Part shown: piece after piece, positions 56,926 to 64,000 of the stretch | Numbering within the stretch: the stretch's first letter is position 1 | Layout: every line of letters starts with the position of its first letter | Assembly: GCA_020631735.1 (NCBI GenBank) | Contig: CM036188.1 | Span: forward strand, 10,892,214-10,956,213 | Source: Saccharum officinarum | Taxonomy: Eukaryota; Streptophyta; Magnoliopsida; Poales; Poaceae | Length of the DNA: 64,000 nt | Direction of reading: 5' to 3' | Translations under genes and position numbers: made by a program | Notes under the pieces: model-generated | Told to the model about the DNA's origin: nothing | Databases searched by the model: none | Seen by the model: only the letters and a program-made list of their open reading frames with translations

Positions 56926-57151
56926 TACTGTCTCCTCTATCCGACTATCCCAAAAAGATTTATTTTTTTCTTAAATTTGATTAAATTTATAAAAAAGTAT
57001 TACTAACATTATGATGACTATATAAAAATATATTTCACGGTTAGTCTAATGTTTTTTATCCTGTATGTATTGTAAATGTTAGAATTTTTTGGTATAAATT
57101 TGATCAAATTAAAAATTACTAGTCTCCTTTTTTTTTAGACGGAGGGGAGTA
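56926..57151. mobile_element. Stowaway MITE (226 bp), TA flanks
   Basis: It starts TACTGTCTCCTCTATCCG and ends GACGGAGGGGAGTA, the usual CTCCCTCCGTC terminus, with TA at each border. The AT-rich body includes aatttgattaaattta and ataaatttgatcaaatt. Confidence 0.78.
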
Positions 57152-57255
57152 CCTGACTGAACGATCAGAGCCTGCCCCGTTTAATCAGCAAGAGATCGTC
57201 CAAGGCAGCTGCAGCCTGCAGCAGCTATAGATACGTACCGAGATACTCACTCTGA

Positions 57256-57498
57256 GGGTGTGTTCATTTCGCGAAAAGTAGCTGAAAAATTACTGTATCA
57301 TTTTTTGTTGTTATTTAGCAAAATTTGTCTAATTATGGATTAACTAGGCTCAAAAGATTCGTCCCGACATTTACAGACAAACTATGCAATTAGTTATCTT
57401 TTTTACCTACATTTAATGCTCCATGCATGCGTCGAAAGATTTGATGTGATGGGTGGAAGAGGAAATATTTTGGGTTGGGAGGGGAAGTGAACAAGGCC
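57256..57498. mobile_element. MITE (GGGTGTGTTCAT type), TSD TGA
   Basis: The ends are GGGTGTGTTCATTTCGCG and GAAGTGAACAAGGCC, with TGA on both sides. Same family as the nested copy at 55368. Confidence 0.87.
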
Positions 57499-57501
57499 TG
57501 A

Positions 57502-57727
57502 GCCTGTTTAGATCAAAAAGTGATGCTATACTGTCACATCAAATTTTACGGCACGTGCATGAAGTACTAAATATGGACGAAAGAAAAAATTAATTACACA
57601 GTTTAGTTGTAAATCACGAGACAAATCTTTTGAGTCTAATTAGTCCATAATCAAACACAAATTACCAAATAAAACGAAAAGTGCTACGGTAACCGAACCC
57701 AAAATTTTTCCACAACTAAACAAGCCC
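57502..57727. mobile_element. MITE, GCCTGTTTAG family
   Basis: The ends are GCCTGTTTAGATC and ACTAAACAAGCCC, separated from the previous MITE by only the TGA duplication. The body has ttagttgtaaatcacgagac and aagtgctacggtaacc. Confidence 0.75.
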
Positions 57728-57983
57728 TGCCGTGAAACCAAAGCTGGGACGGATTTCTGCTTTCAAAGCTGCTTGTTGGTGACTGCTGAGACGTCATTTC
57801 ACAACTTGCACCTCTATTAATTTTCTTGCTAATAAATTTTCTGAAACACTATACATAAAAAAGATCCGAGTTATTGCTAGCTTTTTTCTGCTAGGCACAT
57901 CAAATGAAGTGGTGAAGTAAATGTGCTACCTGCTGCCGGATTCCTATAACTTCATTGCAGGGCAAAGGGGGGCATTGAAGGTG

Positions 57984-58302
57984 CTAGAGCACTTCCAATG
58001 CAGAAACTACATAGTTTCTATAGACATTAATTATATTTTTACTTAAGCGTTTTGCTGATGTGGTAAGGTAGTTATTGAAGAGAGAGTAAAAATTATAGAA
58101 ACTGAGTCTAAGTTAGAAACCTTGTCTACACGAGAACCAAGACATGAAAGGATGTGATTGGTAGAGAATGAAGAGAGAATGTATGTTATTGGATAAAAAA
58201 TTATTCTGTAGAAACTATCCATTAAAACCATGATTTCTATATTTAGTATATATGAAAATTAAAAGGTATAGAAATTACATGTAGTTTCGAGACTGCCCTT
58301 AG
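57984..58302. mobile_element. Probable MITE (CTAGAGCACTTCCAATG end)
   Basis: The left end ctagagcacttccaatgcag, followed by aaactacatagtttctata, is mirrored on the right by tatagaaattacatgtagtt and ctgcccttag. The inverted match is partial, and the flanks suggest TA or TTA/CTA. Confidence 0.55.
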
Positions 58303-58744
58303 CTGCTAGGTTGAAATGCAAAGACATGTAGGGCATCGCCGTTCAATTAAAGCATGTACTTCTATTAGAATCCATTTATTCAGAGAACCAGTGGCTCGGT
58401 TGATGCACATTTATTTGGATGGATGGAATCCTTTTAAAGTTTCTGTGGCTAGCTAGCTAGGAGGTCAGGAATCCTCTATTCATGAAGGGCATTCAAGGTG
58501 TTGAGATTGTCAAGGGTTATGGCAATATCTCTTTGATAACTAAAGGAGCACTCTTATCTTTTACTGCTAGCATATATAAAAAAGGAATTAAGCATATAAG
58601 TTTTTATTAATAATAATAAAATTTGGACTCATAAAATACCTTAGGATTTTTTATCATTACCATAACCACAAACAACCTAATAAGATATTTAATTTATGAA
58701 CACTTTTTTGGAGGATTCGATCCCAAGACCTCAACCCTCGCGTG
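58303..58744. other. Gene-free AT-rich stretch
   Basis: No feature recognised. Confidence 0.35.
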
Positions 58745-59133
58745 ATCCTTCCATCAACAGAGGCTATTTTTAGTGTCGGTTTTCTTAAACGTATCAGAAA
58801 CCCATTTCATTTATGGTTAACTTAAACAACTACTTTAATAAAAGTTATGTTTTTAAAATAGATCTAAGAACTTTTAACAAATATTTAGGCACCTAAATGA
58901 TTTCAAATGAAAAAACAGTTCAACTACAAAGTAAATCTCATCGAGCTCTACAATTTAAAATAATATTGTTTTCATCTAACTTAATATGAAAAAGTTATCA
59001 AAATTTTATATACATACCATTTTGAATCGCATTTCTATTGCTACTTTTGTTAAGCAACCGCCATTAGAAATTGATTCCTAGTGGCGGTCACCGTAAGACA
59101 ACCTCCTCTAAAAATAGGCTATTTGTACTAGTG
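58745..59133. mobile_element. CACTA-like terminal fragment
   Basis: The right end ggctatttgtactagtg is CACTAGTACAAATAGCC in complement, a common plant CACTA terminus. It is preceded by cctctaaaaatagg and a distant aggctatttttagtgtcgg repeat. The Tat-like LTR starts within this terminus, so the element was cut by that insertion. Confidence 0.45.
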
Positions 59134-60226
59134 TCGGGTATCAAAATACCAGGGTACTCAACATACGGCAAAATACGGCACCCTGCACGTTCGCTAAAGC
59201 CCCATCATAGCCCCCCAGTAAAACCGACCCGCCAAAGGCGCTGACAGCATGTCCGTCGCTCGAGGCACGAACGACAAACTCCATCCCATCCGAGCCTCGC
59301 GGAAAGGTCTCAGACGAGATAGACATCTCGGGTGGTATTTTTCCGCCTTGCTCGAGCCCTCATGATGTCATCAAAAGCGCCCGACCCCCTCAGCCTACTT
59401 CTGCCTTGTCCAAGGGACACGTGGAACCCTCAGGAAAGACGGGGAGTCACGGGGGCCCCCAACCGCGGCACCCGCTCCCGCCGATGGGACGGACGTGACC
59501 GTGCACCGTCAACAGGAGCACAGGAACCATGCCTTGACCCAACATGACCCCGGTCATTCCACCATGACGACACCCATACCTCTATAGCGATAGGGGTAAC
59601 GACCACTATACTGCCTAATCCCCTCTCTACGCAAATCCGGGCGCCCATATCGCCCGTCCTCGACGGCACAGAGGCGCACAGGACAAAACGTGGCCACAAC
59701 GCGCAGCACCAGTAGTCGGAGAGGCCAAAAGATCAACGCCTGTTGCATCTCTGCGCTATAATAAGAAAAAATGTTCCCACCGGATAAGGAAGAAGATGGC
59801 CACACTCGAGGCTATCTTTTTTGTTTTTCTCTTTCATCCTTTTTTCCATTTTCATCTCTTTATCATGAATGTAACCCGAGCCCTCTCCTTAGAAACTCTA
59901 AAAGGGGAGGCAGGGGCCACATCTAGGGACGATGGAGAAGATGAAGAAACAACACACAACACACACACTCCTCGCTAAGACATCAACACACACGCACCAC
60001 CCCTCAAAAGAGACTTGGGATCCGCTCCCTCTCTCGAAAGCTTGTAACCCCTACTACAGGCACTCTGGTACAAGGCAACACGAGCAGCAGTAAAACCCAT
60101 TGGACGTAGGCCCATTCATGCCCGAACCAGTATACACCCTTGTGTCCACTTTGCACACCATCTAGGCCTAGACGCGCAGATACAAAATTACTCGTCGCTC
60201 TGTTTAGACCCCCGGTTCTCCAGACA
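59132..60226 (+). repeat. 5' LTR of the Tat-like element (about 1,095 bp)
   Basis: It starts TGTCGGG and ends TCCAGACA (TGTC...GACA inverted ends). It includes a ctataataag TATA-like box at about 59755. The 3' end is inferred from the PBS position. Confidence 0.8.
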
Positions 60227-60233
60227 CCGATAG

Positions 60234-60251
60234 TTGGCACGCTAGGTAGGG
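60234..60251 (+). promoter_or_regulatory. Primer-binding-site-like sequence
   Basis: TTGGCACGCTAGGTAGGG is a mutated form of the ttggcgcgccaggtaggg sequence that follows the 5' LTR in many grass gypsy elements. Confidence 0.6.
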
Positions 60252-60639
60252 TCCTTCTGCGTGTCATGATCCATGTCTTAGGTCTCGATGTCCACCCCCC
60301 GTATCCGCTTCACTCTAGGCTCCCACATCTGGTTTGGTAGCCTAGATTTCCTCTGCACGGGAGTGGACTATGATTTTGTCCTTCTTCCCCCTTCTGTCGA
60401 CATCGACGTCATCTCTAAGGTCCTGTCCAACCTTCACCTTGGTGCTGACGAGGGGTAGGCCCTTGAGAACGACTGGCCAAGAAGTTCCCAAGGTAGATCG
60501 ACGTAGGCCGGTAAGCCGCACGACCATGGGAAAGGCCCGTGGCCAGTCCTCGACTATAGTTCATCTTAATCCATCTGTGGGGGAGATTCCCGTGGATATG
60601 CTGACTCACCATGCGTAGGCTATCGCAGAAGTACTCGTG

Positions 60640-60813
60640 ACCACCGAGACAGCCTCTAGCACTAGCTCCGACGAAGACGACGATAATTGGGCCGACACCG
60701 ACTTGTCCGGGCTCGACAACCCGGGGGCTTTACGTCGTTTTGTCGACATCTGCGACTACCTCCTCGATGGCGGTGACTCTGACAATGGTGGCTATGAGCT
60801 CACGTGGCCATGA
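60640..60813 (+). pseudogene. gag N-terminal scrap
   Basis: One frame reads an acidic Ser/Asp stretch, then LDNPGALRRFVDICDYLLDG and DSDNGGYELTWP to a TGA at 60811. The pattern resembles the N-terminal gag region of Tat-type grass elements (LDDPEA.RRFL..CDYC). Nothing of capsid, protease or pol follows. Confidence 0.5.
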
Positions 60814-61735
60814 CGCCGGAAGGAGGAGGCTACGCACGATGTCGACACGCCATGATCAGTAGATCACCGCATCACCCCTTGCCCAAGATCTTTTGTTCTG
60901 TTTTTGAAAGTTAATCAATCCGTACATGCGTTCGAAATCTTTGCACGATTATCCGCTGTAATTTATCTCCTCACTTAAATCATGAGTTAAATCATCCACG
61001 ATAATTACGTAATACGGTTTCCGCCCTTTACGGTCCGTTATGACACGGAGTTCGAAGGTTAGCCCACGAAGGGTTCGACAGCCGCTTCAAGCCACCCGAG
61101 TGAGGGATGGCATGAGAAGGGGCACACGAGTGGCTAGTATCCGGATGCGCTGAGCGTCGTGGGCCTTCTCGAGCCATGTTCAAGTCCAGGCCGGTTTACG
61201 GTTCAGAAGCTTTTTCTAAAAAAAAGGCAACGAGCCCTCGGGGTTGCTCGAACGACCCCGGGAACTCCCCGAGCCAACTGTCAGGAAATTTTGAAGCTGG
61301 TGACTAGCTTACCTCAGTTAGATCCTTGTGAACGGGAATTGGGGCTTCACTTGAACCGACCCGATTGTAACTCAACGGGCACCATGGCTCGACCTAGCGA
61401 GGGATGCTGAAATGTTCGACCTGTGAACGAACCCTCCCGAGTGTCCCAACGAGCCTATGACCCTAGGCCTAGGCAGAGGCATCGATGAGAGTGCATCTGG
61501 CCCCACCTCGGGACGTAGGAAACTGCTACACCTAAACGTCTGATCGGTCCGTCAAAAATCACGTGAGCTATGCGCACACGAGTTCTTTCCTCTCTAAGAA
61601 ATCTTCAACGAATGAAGTCTCGGCGACCTCGCCGACCGCCATTGCCAACCGAATCAAGGCAAAATGAGGAAAAATAGGGAAGCAAAACAAACATGACAGC
61701 GATTAGACAAACTAATTTCTTAGATAAAAGAGTTC
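60814..61735. other. Non-coding interior of the Tat-like element
   Basis: Only short broken ORFs. The gag body and pol of an autonomous element would lie here and are missing. Confidence 0.5.
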
Positions 61736-61739
61736 CTTT

Positions 61740-62440
61740 ACATTCTTAGGGGAAGGGAGAGGTCCTAAGCTAGGCCTACAGGTCCTCGCTGAGGACTTGG
61801 TCTGCGGGGACAAGGGCGACAATGACGTTCGCCGCCGGCTCAAAACCCTCGAGGATGTCCTCGTAGTCTCCCAGCCCCTCTCGAGGAAGCCTTCGGCATC
61901 CTAGAGCTCCATGTCAGTGGCAGCCTGGGCCATTGTCAGCGCAATGGCCGCTCATCGACGGACGCCGCGCTCGATCGCTACCCGGATCAGTGCCCGCGCA
62001 TTGAGGAGGCGCTCCTCCCGGTGCTCCACTGGAGCATGCACGAAGTTGGCTAGGACGTCGGCGATGCTATGGAGGGACTCCACCTCCATGAGCAGCTCTG
62101 CTCAAAACAATGCCAAAAATAAGTCATCACGCTGGCTAAAAAAGCAAAACGAGGGGACGATGGCCCACTCACCTGCGCACCGACGGTCGGATTCCATCCG
62201 CTACGAGCGAGCAAGTGCCGTCGCCTCCTCCAATGAAGTCACCACAGCCTTGATGGTAGCCAACTCCTCCCAGGGCTCCTGGAGCGGAGTAGGGACACCC
62301 CAGGACTCCGCGTGCTGGGCCTGCCCGTACTCAGACGTGGAGATGATGCCAGGATTAAGGCGACGGTGACGGGAGGGTGCCCCATCCCCCTCCCCCGATG
62401 CACCCACACATGAACACCTAGAGGAGTCGTCGTGTTCCAT
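61740..62440 (-). pseudogene. Antisense spliced ORF of the Tat-like element
   Basis: The minus-strand ATG at 62440 opens MEHDDSSRCSCVGASGEG, then a helical ELATIKAVVTSLEEATALARS and a TAG at 62203-62201. Downstream a donor (GCGCAG|GTGAGT at 62173/62172) and acceptor (GAGCAG|AG at 62098/62097) frame a 75-bp intron. Exon 2 reads ELLMEVESLHSIADVLANFV, then APVEHREERLLNARALIRVA and IERGVRR, a coherent helical protein, to about 61770. Function is unknown. It sits between the pol position and the 3' LTR, where Grande-type elements carry an antisense gene. The TAG and a second stop make this copy defective. Confidence 0.55.
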
Positions 62441-62844
62441 AGCGATGGCTAAGGTGACAAAGAAAGACAGAAAGCAGGGACGAAGGAAGGGAGATGCCAG
62501 GGTCGGGCACCACGGTTCGGGTTATAAAGGGCCCCGAGGAGGCCTCTCCACTCCCGTGGCATTCAATACGTCGCCCATCCGCCAACTGCCCCACTCGTCC
62601 CCCGAGGGAGCCTCGTCAGTCTCACGCCACGCCTCGGGAAGGCGAACTGTCCTCATAGATGGTATGCGGTCCATTTAATCACGGCAAGAGAGTCGTGTGA
62701 AAGGGCAACCGATTGGGCGCCAGTCGACCAACTCCCCGCGCACGCAAGAAATCCTCTCCATGTCCCCACCTTCCCACGTGTCGGGACGCGAAGCGTCACA
62801 ACAACTACTACCCGGTGTGACACCTCATCTTCCCTAGGTGGGTC

Positions 62845-63640
62845 CACTCGCTCGATTCAAAGCCCTTGAAGGGATAACTCACCCCTTCAAGGCCTCAGGG
62901 CTACACCCGGCGGGTGCGCTCGCACGCACCCACCGGACAGTTTCCTCCAAAACAAACAAACTGCAACGCACCCAAATGGGATGACGAGGGCCCATGCATA
63001 CCCCCCTGTTATGCTAAAGAACGCAAGGAGGAACGACGCGGTGGCATAAGGGCCACCTGGTCAGTCTCTTGCAACGCGCGGGGGCTCGGGGGCTTCTCTC
63101 GCATCCTGACCTAGCGAATGGTCAAAGCCATGGGCTCGGGGGCTCCTTGCACGCCCTGCAGTCATACGCACCACGCTCGCTCAATTAAAGCCCTTGAAGG
63201 GATAACTCATCCCTCCAAGGCCTCGGGGCTACACCCGACGGGTGCGCTCACGTGCACCCACCAGACAGTTTCCTCCAAAACAAACAAATCACAATGCACC
63301 CAAATGGGATGACGATGGCCTACACATACCCCTTCGTTCTGCTAAAGAACGCAAGGAGGAACGACGCAGCGGTGGAAGGGCCACCCGGTCAGTCCCTTGC
63401 AACGCGCGGGGGCTTGGGGGCTTCTCCCGCATCCTGACCTAGCAAATGGTCAAAGCCACTGGCTCGGGGGCTCCTCGCACGCCCCGCAGTCATACAAAAA
63501 AGACCACGCTCGCTCAATTAAAGCCCTTGAAGGGATAACTCATCCCTCTAAGGCCTCGGGGGCTACATCCGGTGGGTGCGCTCGCGCGCACCCACCCGAT
63601 AGTTTCCTTCAAACACAAACAAGTCAAAACTACCCACGAT
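62845..63640 (+). repeat. About 330-bp tandem repeat, 2.4 copies, in the 3' UTR
   Basis: Units start at about 62845, 63173 and 63506, anchored by agcccttgaagggataact at 62861, 63189 and 63522 (spacing 328 and 333). Each contains ggcctc.gggctac, nearly the polypurine tract of the element, and a gggctcgggggct block. Copies differ by several percent. Confidence 0.93.
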
Positions 63641-63687
63641 CGCTCGTTCTCAAGCCTCTGAAGGAGTGCTCCACTCCTCCACAGGCT

Positions 63688-63697
63688 CCGGGGCTAC
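63688..63697 (+). promoter_or_regulatory. Polypurine-tract-like sequence
   Basis: ccggggctac lies directly before the 3' LTR start TGTCGGG. It matches motifs within the tandem array upstream. Confidence 0.6.
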
Positions 63698-64000
63698 TGT
63701 CGGGTATCAAAATTCTAGGGTACCCAACAGACGGCAAAATACGGCACCCTGCACGTTCGCTAAAACCCCATCGTAGGGGCCCTAGTAAAACCGACCTGCC
63801 AAAGGCGCTGACAGCATGTCAGTCGCTCGAGGCACTAACGACAAACTCTATCCCACCCGAGCCTTGCGGAAAGGTCTCGGGTGAGATAGACGCCTCGGGT
63901 AGTATTTTTCCGCCTCGCCCGAGCCCTCGTGACGTCATCAAAAGTGCCCGACCCCCTCAGCCTATTTCCGCCTCGCCCAAGGGACACGTGGAACCCTTAG
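63698..64000 (+). repeat. 3' LTR of the Tat-like element, truncated by the window
   Basis: It matches the first 300 bases of the LTR at 59132 with about 30 differences, mostly transitions plus one small indel near 63775. About 790 further bases should lie beyond the window. Confidence 0.92.

Larger units (their letters stand above)
59132..64000 (+). mobile_element. Non-autonomous Tat-like Ty3/gypsy element, runs off the window
   Basis: LTRs begin TGTCGGGTATC at 59132 and 63698; the second is cut by the window end. The 3.5-kb interior has a PBS-like site, a short gag scrap, no protease, RT or integrase, a minus-strand ORF near the 3' end, a tandem array and a CGGGGCTAC polypurine-like tract. 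An extra antisense ORF and 3' tandem repeats are features known from the Tat lineage (Grande/Cinful/RIRE2/Retand). The compared 300 bases of the two LTRs differ at roughly 30 sites, so it is much older than the Reina-like element. It needs proteins from a relative to move. Confidence 0.85.

Noticed and set aside
62845..63640. Regularly spaced repeats that could suggest a CRISPR-like array
   Set aside because: Units are about 330 bp, contiguous without spacers, and lie in a retrotransposon 3' UTR.
1..64000. tRNA, rRNA or snRNA genes
   Set aside because: No cloverleaf with A and B boxes or conserved rRNA/snRNA stretch was noticed by eye; a tRNAscan-SE or Infernal run would be decisive.

Overview
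The window is nuclear DNA of a grass (Poaceae), most likely a panicoid of the sorghum/sugarcane/maize group. The evidence is two intron-containing plant genes with GC-rich coding sequence, one of them very close to the rice B3 genes I recall as Os11g0156000/Os12g0157000. Around them lies a dense, nested set of plant transposons: Ty3/gypsy LTR elements, LINEs, a full-length CACTA, hAT and Stowaway MITEs, and a large swarm of PIF/Harbinger-like MITEs. There is no sign of bacterial or organellar sequence.

Layout: 1-4115 is a decayed L1-type LINE. 4689-5127 is an exact solo LTR (5-bp target duplication ACCGG). 6345-8485 holds a promoter-like GC-rich stretch and exon-like scraps. 8486-13747 is a complete young chromovirus-type (Reina-like) retrotransposon with 431-bp LTRs and TSD TATTC. 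16795-17719 (minus) is a two-exon B3 transcription-factor gene with a 1-base frameshift near its start. 20887-23842 is a poly(A)-tailed LINE ORF1-only copy with two zinc knuckles. 24150-28938 carries the first MITE cluster. 29124-29745 is an element with tandemly repeated termini. 31340-40256 is a complete 8.9-kb CACTA transposon (TSD GCC) with wrecked TNPD- and TNPA-like genes, followed by a fragment of a second CACTA family. 41823-44196 (minus) is an apparently intact six-exon S28 serine peptidase (lysosomal Pro-X carboxypeptidase-like) gene. 44800-47100 is A-rich with diverged tandem repeats. 48623-52496 holds a large antisense LTR with a decayed body and a second copy of the solo-LTR family. 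52990-54208 is a probable non-autonomous CACTA. 54264-57727 is a second MITE cluster with one MITE nested in another. From 59132 to the window end lies a non-autonomous Tat-like gypsy element with a gag scrap, a spliced antisense ORF and a ~330-bp tandem repeat that carries a polypurine-tract-like motif.

Only the B3 gene and the peptidase gene look like host genes. They share no obvious pathway; both are minus strand and about 24 kb apart, separated almost wholly by transposons. I did not find a clearly new defence or metabolic system. The most unusual structures are the antisense spliced ORF plus PPT-bearing tandem array in the terminal retrotransposon, the ORF1-only LINE, and the B3 frameshift.
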